A stretch of DNA of 5,504 bases from an uncultured Alphaproteobacteria bacterium (GCA_938028645.1 CALIMD010000166.1:1-5504), one strand, 5' to 3'; positions 1 through 5,504 are shown, counted from the stretch's first letter. Notes: generated from the sequence alone by a model not told the origin. Made by a program: numbers and translations.

Positions 1-31
1 CAATAATCAAAGGCACATGTTCATAAGAGGT

Positions 32-59
32 AAAACCAGAAAATAGTTTCTGCTGTTTT
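32..59. terminator. weak terminator-like hairpin upstream of gshB
   Basis: The sequence shows AAAAC-CAGAAA at 32-42, a 4-base loop at 43-46, TTTCTG at 47-52, a 2-base bulge, and GTTTT at 55-59. That is about 11 base pairs, and the right arm ends in a T run. It could end transcription of a preceding plus-strand gene, since a short open frame enters from the window edge and stops with TAG at 44-46. The stem is AT-rich and would overlap that stop codon, which is atypical for an intrinsic terminator, so it may be chance. Nothing else convincing lies in 1-124, apart from a GATAAT at 75-80 that lacks a matching -35 box. Confidence 0.25.
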
Positions 60-124
60 AAGTAATCCAGATGCGATAATAAGCATCAATTAAATAACTG
101 TTTACGAGATAGGGATGGCGTCAT

Positions 125-1066
125 ATGAGCCTTATTGTAGCTTTGCAAATGGATCCTATTGATTCAATTGATATTAATGGCGATAGCAGTTTCTCACTTG
201 CTTTAGAGGCGCAAGACAGGGGCCATAAATTATTCCACTATCTACCAACGAGCCTGACTTTTAAAGATCGAAACATTAGCGCTCGAGCCCAAGAATTAAG
301 AGTTAGACCGCTGCAGGACAATCACTTCACTTTGGGAGAATTTGAAAAAATAAATCTCAAAGACGATTTAGACGTTATTTTAATGAGACAGGACCCCCCC
401 TTTGACATGTCCTATATAACTGCGACCCATATATTGGAACACGTCCACCCAGCAACATTAGTAGTGAACGATCCGGTAAATGTCCGGAATGCGCCCGAAA
501 AGTTATTCATCACTCACTTTAAAGAGGTGATGCCGCCAACTTTAATTACGAACGATAAAAATGAAGTTGAAGTGTTTAGAAAAGAATATAAGGACATAAT
601 TGTTAAGCCACTTTATGGGAATGGGGGCGCAGGAGTTTTTCACATTAAACCAAATGATGAAAATCTCAGTTCGCTTTTGGAGCTATATGAAGGCTTTTAT
701 AAAGAGCCCTTCATTGTTCAACAATATCTGCCAAAAGTACGAGAAGGTGATAAACGAGTCATACTAGTAGATGGCAAAGCCATCGGCGCCATAAACAGAG
801 TCCCGGCGGCTGGCGAAGCGCGCTCAAATATGCACGTCGGGGGAACCCCAAAAAAATGTGAGCTTACGAAAAGAGATCAGGAGATATGTGAGATTATCGG
901 CCCAACTCTAAAAGAACAGGGTTTGCTTTTTGTCGGGATTGATGTGATAGGGAGTCACTTGACCGAGATCAATGTTACATCCCCAACAGGCATTCAAGAA
1001 CTTACCCGGTTTAGCGGCATTAATGTTGCAAAGATTATTTGGGAGGCTATCGAATCAAAACTATAA
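125..1066 (+). CDS. gshB: glutathione synthetase
   Basis: ATP-dependent ligase joining gamma-glutamylcysteine and glycine to make glutathione, the second and last step of the pathway, in the cytoplasm. At 313 residues it matches the usual bacterial GshB length (about 315). The N-terminal pre-ATP-grasp domain contains the family motif RQDPPFD at residues 88-94. The ATP-grasp domain follows, with K125 and K161 as likely ATP-binding lysines, a glycine-rich loop YGNGGAG at 164-170, the segment EARSNMHVGG at 231-240, and the likely magnesium ligands D273, E281 and N283 (EINVTSPTG). The ATG at 125 is chosen because it gives the family's normal N-terminus and has an AGGG-type ribosome site at 111-114; an ATG at 115 is out of frame. 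The gene converges on the HIT gene, with 8 bp between stop codons. A C7 run at 394-400 encodes part of the DPP motif and the frame is intact across it. Identity is secure. Confidence 0.96.
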   Translation: MSLIVALQMDPIDSIDINGDSSFSLALEAQDRGHKLFHYLPTSLTFKDRNISARAQELRVRPLQDNHFTLGEFEKINLKDDLDVILMRQDPPFDMSYITATHILEHVHPATLVVNDPVNVRNAPEKLFITHFKEVMPPTLITNDKNEVEVFRKEYKDIIVKPLYGNGGAGVFHIKPNDENLSSLLELYEGFYKEPFIVQQYLPKVREGDKRVILVDGKAIGAINRVPAAGEARSNMHVGGTPKKCELTKRDQEICEIIGPTLKEQGLLFVGIDVIGSHLTEINVTSPTGIQELTRFSGINVAKIIWEAIESKL

Positions 1067-1074
1067 CGACGAAG

Positions 1075-1440
1075 TCATGAAATATGTATCATTCTTCCTA
1101 ATGGTTGGCCGCCCAGTATATGGAGATGATAATGAGGGACCTCTTGCAACCCGTTAATTCCTGTATTTGCTATCGCGCGAAAACCCGTTTTTTCAAGTTC
1201 TAATATTTCTACAATGTCTCCAATGGATCTAGAAAAAGCCATCTGCGCTTCCTCTGACGCTCTTTTTGAAAAATCCCTCATATCTGTGTACGGCCCCTTT
1301 GGTATTACGAGGACATGAACTGGCGCTTGGGGATTAATGTCTTCAAAGGCTAAAACATGCTCATTTTCATAAACAGTTTTGTTTGGGATTTCCCCTTTTA
1401 GTATTTTTGCAAATATATTATCCGGATCATAATCTGCCAT
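1075..1440 (-). CDS. HIT family (histidine triad) nucleotide-binding protein, Hint-like
   Basis: A 121-residue single-domain HIT protein. The N-terminus (NIFAKILKGEIP at 8-19, then a segment around ENEHVLAFEDINP) and the C-terminal histidine triad HYHLHIL at 103-109 followed by GGQ are those of the Hint/HinT branch. By homology H105 is the catalytic nucleotidylated histidine, with H103, H107 and N92 in support. Proteins of this branch are cytoplasmic homodimers that hydrolyse purine nucleoside phosphoramidates such as AMP-lysine; the physiological substrate in bacteria is uncertain. It begins 15 bp after the hisE stop, with an AAGAGA-like ribosome site, so it appears to be the last gene of the histidine operon. 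Its stop lies 8 bp from that of the convergent gshB. A link to histidine synthesis is only positional. The family call is firm; the substrate is unknown. Confidence 0.93.
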   Translation of the reverse strand: MADYDPDNIFAKILKGEIPNKTVYENEHVLAFEDINPQAPVHVLVIPKGPYTDMRDFSKRASEEAQMAFSRSIGDIVEILELEKTGFRAIANTGINGLQEVPHYHLHILGGQPLGRMIHIS

Positions 1441-1455
1441 CGATAATCTCTTTCG

Positions 1456-1776
1456 TCATGTTTTAACTCTGTTCGCTTTTTCTTCTAGGCCCGACTCGCT
1501 TGATCGCCTTTCCATCTCATTCCAAATATCTTTCAATTTAATATTCGAATCCGCCCATAAGACCATCAAATGGTATATCAGATCGACACTTTCATATATT
1601 ACACCACTTTTTCTTTTGGAGATTGCCTCAATAATGGTTTCAACCGCTTCCTCGCCGACCTTTTGCGCTATTACATCGGTCCCGCCATCAAAGAGCTGAG
1701 CAGTGTATGAGCCTTTGGGGGCAGCCTTTTTTCTTTCACATATGGTATAATAGAGGTCGTCCATTTTATTTTTCAT
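1456..1776 (-). CDS. hisE: phosphoribosyl-ATP pyrophosphohydrolase
   Basis: Removes pyrophosphate from PR-ATP to give PR-AMP, the second step of histidine synthesis. The protein is a stand-alone HisE of 106 residues with this start, a normal length for unfused forms. It is an all-alpha MazG-like fold: SYTAQLF at 23-29, the metal-binding helix KVGEEAVE at 39-46 (E42, E43, E46), and a second acidic helix ESVDLIYHLMVLWAD at 62-76 (E62, D65). The frame is open to a TTG at 1788, directly after the hisF stop, but the bases at 1783-1786 read GGAG on the minus strand and sit 6 nt before the ATG at 1776. I therefore take the ATG at 1776 as the start; another ATG at 1764 is less likely. The partner cyclohydrolase HisI is not in the window, so the two activities are encoded separately here, unlike the fused HisIE of enterics. 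Confidence 0.94.
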   Translation of the reverse strand: MKNKMDDLYYTICERKKAAPKGSYTAQLFDGGTDVIAQKVGEEAVETIIEAISKRKSGVIYESVDLIYHLMVLWADSNIKLKDIWNEMERRSSESGLEEKANRVKT

Positions 1777-1782
1777 TTTAAA

Positions 1783-1786
1783 CTCC
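1783..1786 (-). promoter_or_regulatory. Shine-Dalgarno site of hisE
   Basis: GGAG on the minus strand, six bases upstream of the ATG at 1776. It overlaps the in-frame TTG/GAG codons that a longest-frame call would treat as the start, so it decides in favour of the shorter HisE. It begins two bases after the hisF stop codon, consistent with translational coupling. Confidence 0.75.
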
Positions 1787-1788
1787 AA

Positions 1789-2547
1789 TTATAGCCGAAC
1801 AGGTAACCCTAATGCGGACATATTAGCTTTAACCTCTGATATTCTAACCTGGCCAAAATGGAATACTGAAGCAGCAAGAACTGCTGAGGCGCCCCCTTCA
1901 ATAACCCCTTCTGAGAAATGGTCAATGGAACCGACACCCCCAGAGGCAACGAGCGGAACAGAAATTGATGATGCGATTAATTTAGTCAATGGAATGTCGA
2001 AGCCTTTTTTCGTTCCATCCCTGTCCATGGAAGTCAAAAGAATTTCGCCTGCTCCGTAATCAACCATTTGCTTTGCCCACGCCACCGCATTAATACCTGT
2101 TGCTCTTCGACCTCCATGCGTAAAGACTTGGAAATCCCCTCCATCAACACGCTTCGCGTCTATTGCAACGACGATACACTGAGAACCAAATTTTTTTGCA
2201 GCCTCTTGAACAAATAATGGCCGCTGAACTGCCGCAGTGTTAATAGAAACTTTGTCTGCTCCTGCCAAGAGGAGGTTCCGTATATCTTTTTCAGATCTAA
2301 CGCCGCCTCCAACGGTCAAGGGCATGAAGCACTGCTCCGCAGTCCTGGAAACAACATCCAATATTGTATCTCTATTTTCACTGCTGGCCGTAATATCCAA
2401 GAAGGTTAGTTCATCGGCTCCCTCTTTATCATAAATCTTTGCTTGTTCTACCGGGTCTCCTGCGTCAATTAAGTCCAGGAAATTTACCCCTTTAACAACC
2501 CTGCCATCCTTTACATCTAGACACGGAATAATTCTGACTGTCAGCAT
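1789..2547 (-). CDS. hisF: imidazole glycerol phosphate synthase, cyclase subunit
   Basis: Cyclase half of IGP synthase. It takes ammonia delivered from HisH and converts PRFAR to IGP and AICAR, the latter feeding purine synthesis. It is a 252-residue (beta/alpha)8 barrel of standard length. The N-terminus IIPCLDVKDGRVVKG places the first catalytic aspartate at D11. The second, D130, lies in VVAIDAKR, exactly at the family positions. Phosphate-binding glycine motifs are VGGGVRS (79-85) and VASGGVGS (200-207), and MDRDGTKKGFD (174-184) is the family signature. The ATG at 2547 gives the canonical start, with a modest TGGA-type ribosome site 8 bases upstream. The gene starts 19 bp after the hisA stop and ends just before hisE. 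Its partner hisH is in the same operon, two genes upstream. Identity is secure. Confidence 0.98.
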   Translation of the reverse strand: MLTVRIIPCLDVKDGRVVKGVNFLDLIDAGDPVEQAKIYDKEGADELTFLDITASSENRDTILDVVSRTAEQCFMPLTVGGGVRSEKDIRNLLLAGADKVSINTAAVQRPLFVQEAAKKFGSQCIVVAIDAKRVDGGDFQVFTHGGRRATGINAVAWAKQMVDYGAGEILLTSMDRDGTKKGFDIPLTKLIASSISVPLVASGGVGSIDHFSEGVIEGGASAVLAASVFHFGQVRISEVKANMSALGLPVRL

Positions 2548-2566
2548 AATATTTTTCCAGAAAAAC

Positions 2567-3292
2567 TTAAGAGTTTAGAGTTTTTAATGCTTCTTTCAAA
2601 TCAATTGCTCCATTATATAATGCGCGCCCACATATAACACCCGCTATGTTCCTAGAAGCTCGCGCTTTCAACAATTGTAAATCCTCAATTGAAGAGACGC
2701 CTCCTGATGCTATAACAGGAATGGACGTGGCAAGTGAAAGCTCTAATGTTGCGTCTATATTCACACCCTGCATTGCCCCGTCTCGATCAATGTCCGTGAA
2801 AATTATCGAGGATACGCCATTATCTTCAAATCTTTGGGCTAATTCTAAGCTTGTTATTTTAGTATTTTCTGACCATCCATTCACTGCGACGAGACCTTTG
2901 AGTGCATCTATACCTACTGCTATTTTTCCTGGAAAAGCCGCGCAGCTTTGTTTGACAAACTCCGGGTTCATTAATGCCGCTGTTCCTAAAATAATTCTTG
3001 AGACGCCCTGATCTATCCAGAATTCAACCTGCTTAATATCACGTATACCGCCACCTAGCTGGATAGGGACATCAACAGCCTCCAATATTGAATTAACAGC
3101 TTCTAAATTGACAGAATGCCCTACGAAAGCACCATCCAAATCAACAACATGTAACCACTTACAACCAGAGCTTTCGAATTTTTTTGCTTGGTCACTCGGC
3201 GACGAATTAAACACTGTCGCCGCATCCATATCTCCTCTTAATAGTCTAACACATGACCCTTTTTTCAGGTCAATGGCAGGAAATAACTCCAT
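2567..3292 (-). CDS. hisA: ProFAR isomerase (1-(5-phosphoribosyl)-5-[(5-phosphoribosylamino)methylideneamino]imidazole-4-carboxamide isomerase)
   Basis: Amadori isomerase converting ProFAR to PRFAR, the substrate of HisF/HisH. It is a 241-residue (beta/alpha)8 barrel homologous to HisF and of normal length. The general base D8 lies in FPAIDLKKG and the general acid D129 in VGIDALKG, both at the standard positions. Phosphate-binding loops are QLGGGIRD (78-85) and IASGGVSS. The NGWSE segment (138-142) contains the tryptophan that stacks on ProFAR in characterised HisA enzymes. The duplicated TDIDRDG motif in the second half-barrel matches the HisF equivalent. The start ATG at 3292 is supported by a strong GAGGGA site (bases 3299-3304, minus strand) about 7 nt upstream. 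Having its own strong ribosome site after the preceding GNAT gene (28 bp gap) suggests independent initiation rather than strict coupling. Confidence 0.98.
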   Translation of the reverse strand: MELFPAIDLKKGSCVRLLRGDMDAATVFNSSPSDQAKKFESSGCKWLHVVDLDGAFVGHSVNLEAVNSILEAVDVPIQLGGGIRDIKQVEFWIDQGVSRIILGTAALMNPEFVKQSCAAFPGKIAVGIDALKGLVAVNGWSENTKITSLELAQRFEDNGVSSIIFTDIDRDGAMQGVNIDATLELSLATSIPVIASGGVSSIEDLQLLKARASRNIAGVICGRALYNGAIDLKEALKTLNS

Positions 3293-3320
3293 TTAGCTTC
3301 CCTCGTTTCAGAAAAATTAT

Positions 3321-3866
3321 CTACGACAATCTTTTATAATAGAAGCAACCTTTGACGTAATTACCGCCAACATTTGCATAATATGGATGTTCCCCAAATT
3401 TATTATAACCAAGGCTTTCAAAAAGCCGAATAGCGGCCAATTGAGTTTCACGCACATCAAGATTCAATAGATCGAACCCAGATTCTTTAACCTGGGCTTC
3501 TGCGGCCTTAATTAGCTTAGCTGATAATCCGTGACCTCGCGCCCATGGGGCAACGAAATTAGTGGTTAAGTTGCAAGAAAAGCTCTGCGCTTCATTATTT
3601 CTCGCTGGTCTAAGAACCTGGCAGGAGCCCGCAATAACTCCATCTAATCTTCCAACCAGCAGGTCTCGCTCAGGGATAAGCAACACGCCGTTCCAATATG
3701 ATTCTAAGACGTCTCGAGGTGGAGGGGCCAACCATCCAAATCCTCCCCCATCTATAATTGCTGCTTCCGCCGCGTCACAGAGGTCGTTAAGATCGGCTGA
3801 CTTCAAATTATGCATTAATTCAACCATTATGTTGGTTGATTGCTCTAATTTATCATTTCCATTCAT
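3321..3866 (-). CDS. GNAT family N-acetyltransferase embedded in the his operon
   Basis: A 181-residue protein with a single GNAT fold and no signal peptide or membrane segment. Visible features are an N-terminal helix region (about 20-40), the segment GGFGWLAPP (41-49), a central strand LLVGRLDGVIAGSCQVLRP (69-87), and the acetyl-CoA binding motif A, VAPWARGHGLSAKLI (105-119). The last position of the R-x-x-G-x-G/A signature is serine (S115). Motif B follows, LNLDVRETQLAAIRLFESLGY (134-154), then HPYYANVGG and a C-terminal KGCFYYKRL. It should transfer an acetyl group from acetyl-CoA; the acceptor cannot be told from sequence. The start ATG at 3866 lies 12 bp after the hisH stop with only a weak TGGA site. 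M14 (NIMVEL) is a possible later start, as the first 13 residues are polar and look non-conserved. Spacing and strand place it firmly in the operon between hisH and hisA. Confidence 0.88.
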   Translation of the reverse strand: MNGNDKLEQSTNIMVELMHNLKSADLNDLCDAAEAAIIDGGGFGWLAPPPRDVLESYWNGVLLIPERDLLVGRLDGVIAGSCQVLRPARNNEAQSFSCNLTTNFVAPWARGHGLSAKLIKAAEAQVKESGFDLLNLDVRETQLAAIRLFESLGYNKFGEHPYYANVGGNYVKGCFYYKRLS

Positions 3867-3878
3867 AGCAAAATTCCA

Positions 3879-4535
3879 TCACGGGCACCACGTCAAAAAG
3901 TTTTGTATCAGTCTTAATCCCATTCCTTGGCTTTTTTCAGGGTGAAATTGTGTGCCTATCATATTATCTCGCCCAACAACAGCAGTGATCATAATACCAT
4001 AATCGGTAGTTGCTATCAGATGATTTTTCTTCTTCACTTTTAATTGAAAACTATGAACAAAATAGAAATACGACCCATTATCAATATTATTTAAAACAGG
4101 ATGATCCGAGTCATATATTGTTACCGCATTCCAACCCATATGAGGTATTTTGAGTGGTTTATCCTCGTTTTTCAGATATCTATTGGGGTCTATTTTGGAC
4201 ACCTCACCGGGCACCCACCCCAAACCATCTGTAGGCATGTACTCTTGACTGACATCTGCCATTAATTGCATGCCAACGCAAATTCCTAAAAATGGTTTTC
4301 CGCAATCAACTACTTGTTCTTGGAGAGATTCTCGCAAGCCGGGTATTGAGTCTAAGCCTTTCTTGACATTGGGAAATGCCCCTTGGCCTGGCAATACAAT
4401 GAATTTGGCTTTGGCCACTACATCTGGACACTTTGTAACATACACCGGTCCCGTTGTTTTGGTTGCCATTTTTTCGAAAGCCTTAGCTGCCGATCTCAAG
4501 TTTCCAGAACCGCAGTCTATTATAGCCACGCTCAT
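3879..4535 (-). CDS. hisH: imidazole glycerol phosphate synthase, glutamine amidotransferase subunit
   Basis: Class I glutaminase subunit of IGP synthase. It hydrolyses glutamine and channels ammonia into HisF. The protein has 218 residues, slightly longer than the E. coli protein (about 196). The catalytic triad is C86 in the nucleophile elbow FLGICVGMQ, with H198 and E200 in GTQFHPEKSQG. The oxyanion-strand motif LPGQGAF is at 48-54, and PHMGWN (131-136), typical of HisH, is present. The N-terminus is AIIDCGSGNLRS; the third residue of the usual D-Y-G-S-G-N motif is cysteine (C8) instead of tyrosine, encoded by TGC. The gene begins 6 bp after the hisB stop. Its probable ribosome site AAGGA (4546-4550, minus strand) lies within the end of hisB, so translation is probably coupled. 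Identity is secure. Confidence 0.97.
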   Translation of the reverse strand: MSVAIIDCGSGNLRSAAKAFEKMATKTTGPVYVTKCPDVVAKAKFIVLPGQGAFPNVKKGLDSIPGLRESLQEQVVDCGKPFLGICVGMQLMADVSQEYMPTDGLGWVPGEVSKIDPNRYLKNEDKPLKIPHMGWNAVTIYDSDHPVLNNIDNGSYFYFVHSFQLKVKKKNHLIATTDYGIMITAVVGRDNMIGTQFHPEKSQGMGLRLIQNFLTWCP

Positions 4536-4541
4536 GCTTGA

Positions 4542-5159
4542 TTAATCCTTCACAACATCGCCGCCAATACTACCTTTGGTTGACGGAATTATATCCTTTG
4601 CCCGCGCATCAATACTCATTGCTTGTCGCAACGCTCTTGCAAGGGCTTTATAACAAGATTCAATTATATGATGCGTATTCTCGCCATACAAATTTATCAC
4701 ATGTATTGTCATGCCTGATGACTGTGCAAAGGCTCTGAACCATTCTTTAAATAATTCCGTATCCATATCTCCGACTTTTGAATTAGGAAAAGTTACATGC
4801 CACGAAAGATAGGGTCTTCCGGATATATCTAATGATACTTCACTCAGTGTTTCGTCCATAGGAACCTTTGCATTGCCATACCTTACAATTCCAACACGAG
4901 TACCTAACGCTGTTTTTATCGCATCCCCTATCGCATACCCCGAATCCTCCGTTGTATGGTGATAATCGATGTGAATATCTCCTTTTGCATTTACATCTAA
5001 ATCCATTAGTGAATGTTTAGACAATTGCTCAATCATGTGATCGAGGAATCCAATACCCGTAGAAACATTATACACACCGGTTCCATCTATATTGACAGCT
5101 ACCTCTATTTGAGTTTCTTTCGTGGAGCGTTTGGTTTTACAGACACGTGCTTTCGTCAT
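4542..5159 (-). CDS. hisB: imidazoleglycerol-phosphate dehydratase
   Basis: Manganese-dependent dehydration of IGP to imidazole acetol phosphate. At 205 residues it is the monofunctional dehydratase without the N-terminal histidinol-phosphate phosphatase domain of E. coli HisB, so that phosphatase must be encoded elsewhere. Family motifs in order: GFLDHM (37-42), the first metal cluster DYHHTTEDSGYAIG (65-78), PMDE (100-103), the second metal cluster YGENTHHIIESCYKALARAL (158-177), and PSTKG (192-196). The ATG at 5159 follows a strong AGGAGA site (5166-5171, minus strand) with 6 nt spacing. It is the first gene of the minus-strand operon visible here, facing hslV across a 147 bp spacer. Confidence 0.98.
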   Translation of the reverse strand: MTKARVCKTKRSTKETQIEVAVNIDGTGVYNVSTGIGFLDHMIEQLSKHSLMDLDVNAKGDIHIDYHHTTEDSGYAIGDAIKTALGTRVGIVRYGNAKVPMDETLSEVSLDISGRPYLSWHVTFPNSKVGDMDTELFKEWFRAFAQSSGMTIHVINLYGENTHHIIESCYKALARALRQAMSIDARAKDIIPSTKGSIGGDVVKD

Positions 5160-5165
5160 TCAATG

Positions 5166-5171
5166 TCTCCT
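5166..5171 (-). promoter_or_regulatory. Shine-Dalgarno site of hisB
   Basis: AGGAGA on the minus strand, six bases before the hisB ATG. It is the best ribosome site in the operon, in keeping with hisB being the first cistron of the transcript. Confidence 0.8.
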
Positions 5172-5188
5172 AATTTAAGGAATGCCGT

Positions 5189-5217
5189 TTATTATCAGGA
5201 TCTAAGGCTCCTGACCA
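5189..5217 (-). promoter_or_regulatory. possible promoter of the his operon
   Basis: Minus-strand TGGTCA (5217-5212) and TAATAA (5194-5189), separated by 17 bp, loosely resemble -35 and -10 boxes (4 of 6 and 3 of 6 matches to the housekeeping consensus). An overlapping GATAAT at 5196-5191 is an alternative -10 box. A promoter somewhere in this spacer is required because hslV diverges from hisB, but these exact boxes are a guess. No histidine-codon leader peptide or attenuator hairpin is visible between here and hisB. Confidence 0.25.
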
Positions 5218-5252
5218 GTCCACCAGCTAAATTGGTTTCGATCCAGTTCTAA

Positions 5253-5279
5253 CTTGACCTTGCTGCCGACTACCATTAT
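5253..5279 (+). promoter_or_regulatory. candidate heat-shock (RpoH-type) promoter of hslV
   Basis: CTTGAC at 5253-5258, a 14 bp spacer, then CCATTAT at 5273-5279. The CTTGA box is the hallmark of RpoH -35 elements, and the C-rich CCAT-type -10 resembles the known RpoH pattern more than TATAAT. The transcript would start some 7 bases further on, leaving a short leader with the ribosome site at 5292-5297. hslVU is a classic heat-shock operon in E. coli, which makes the assignment sensible. It rests on one sequence only, and a weak housekeeping reading (TTGACC, then TTATCC) overlaps it. Confidence 0.45.
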
Positions 5280-5291
5280 CCAAGCCTTAAA

Positions 5292-5297
5292 AGGGAG
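5292..5297 (+). promoter_or_regulatory. Shine-Dalgarno site of hslV
   Basis: AGGGAG, nine bases before the ATG at 5307. It supports that ATG as the hslV start. Confidence 0.75.
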
Positions 5298-5306
5298 TCG
5301 TCGCTT

Positions 5307-5504
5307 ATGTTGCATTCCGAAGATACCTGGTATGGCACAACAATTTTATCCGTTAGATCAGGAAGCCAGGTCGTAATCGCTGGCGATGGGCAAGTGACGC
5401 TTGGAAGCACCGTAATAAAAAGTAAGGCCCGTAAAGTAAGGCGTTTATCAAACGGTAAAGTTATCGCTGGATTTGCAGGGGCTACAGCCGATGCTTTTAC
5501 CTTA
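5307..5504 (+). CDS. hslV: ATP-dependent protease HslVU, peptidase subunit (5' part)
   Basis: First 66 codons of HslV (ClpQ), the proteasome-like threonine peptidase that forms a double hexameric ring with the HslU unfoldase in the cytoplasm. The frame is open to the window edge; full-length HslV is about 175-185 residues. A 10-residue propeptide ending in WYG precedes TTILSVR, so T11 becomes the catalytic N-terminal threonine after processing. D27 and K43 then fall at mature positions 17 and 33, the known active-site residues. The segments VVIAGDGQVTLG (22-33), KARKVRRL (40-47) and KVIAGFAGATADAFTL (51-66) are unmistakable. hslU is expected downstream but lies outside the window. The gene diverges from the his operon. 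Confidence 0.97.
   Translation, partial: MLHSEDTWYGTTILSVRSGSQVVIAGDGQVTLGSTVIKSKARKVRRLSNGKVIAGFAGATADAFTL

Noticed and set aside
1..85. Minus-strand frame at the left edge giving a protein-like segment (LFSGFTSYEHVPLII)
   Set aside because: It has a stop just upstream at 86-88 and no ATG, GTG or TTG start before the segment, only a CTG. It is probably chance.
394..400. C7 homopolymer in gshB as a phase-variation or frameshift site
   Set aside because: It encodes the conserved DPP of the RQDPPFD motif and the frame continues normally to a full-length protein. A single tract of seven in a housekeeping gene is not evidence of programmed slippage.
1019..1034. Near-palindrome GCGGCATTAATGTTGC near the end of gshB as a terminator or operator
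   Set aside because: It has no loop, needs two G-T pairs, lacks a T run and falls inside conserved coding sequence.
2237..3296. Plus-strand open frames opposite hisF and hisA
   Set aside because: They lie entirely antisense to well-conserved genes, show no recognisable motifs and lack plausible ribosome sites, so they are shadows of the coding strand.
5197..5212. Inverted AGGA...TCCT in the hisB-hslV spacer as a regulator site
   Set aside because: Only four bases pair on each side and neighbouring bases do not extend the symmetry; such repeats are expected by chance.
5160..5306. Histidine attenuator or leader peptide upstream of hisB
   Set aside because: No short frame with a run of His codons and no competing hairpins followed by a T run are visible on the minus strand. 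The classic enteric attenuation layout is absent.

Overview
The window carries one end of a bacterial histidine biosynthesis operon, lying on the minus strand and flanked by gshB and hslV on the plus strand. The layout is gshB (+), then HIT, hisE, hisF, hisA, GNAT acetyltransferase, hisH and hisB (all -), then the start of hslV (+). The minus-strand operon is transcribed right to left: hisB, hisH, GNAT, hisA, hisF, hisE, HIT. hslV diverging from hisB, followed by hisH-hisA-hisF-hisE, is an arrangement typical of Alphaproteobacteria. The monofunctional HisB, the separate HisE not fused to HisI, and the wording of motifs in HisB, HisH and HslV agree with this. Base composition is fairly AT-rich by eye, which is low for that class and would suit a marine or free-living uncultured lineage. 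I cannot name a genus.

Region by region: 1-124 is upstream of gshB and holds a weak terminator-like hairpin and possibly the tail of a preceding gene. 125-1066 is gshB (glutathione synthetase). It converges on the minus-strand operon with only 8 bp between the two stop codons. 1075-5159 is a tightly packed seven-gene operon with gaps of about 6 to 28 bp (12 bp before hisE with its preferred start) and no internal terminator that I can see. 5160-5306 is the only sizeable spacer. It is a divergent control region with a good Shine-Dalgarno sequence for each flanking gene and a candidate heat-shock type promoter facing hslV. 5307-5504 is the first 66 codons of hslV, which runs off the window.

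The pathway genes present supply phosphoribosyl-ATP pyrophosphohydrolase (HisE), ProFAR isomerase (HisA), both subunits of IGP synthase (HisH glutaminase and HisF cyclase) and IGP dehydratase (HisB). HisG, HisI, HisC, HisD and a histidinol-phosphate phosphatase are not here and must be encoded elsewhere. Two genes are not histidine enzymes: a GNAT acetyltransferase between hisH and hisA, and a histidine-triad (HIT) nucleotide-binding protein at the distal end. Both are intact and look co-transcribed with the pathway.

I found no mobile element, CRISPR array, RNA gene or clearly undescribed system. The most worthwhile loose ends are the embedded GNAT gene, the terminal HIT gene, the hslV promoter candidate, and the lack of a terminator between the convergent transcription units.
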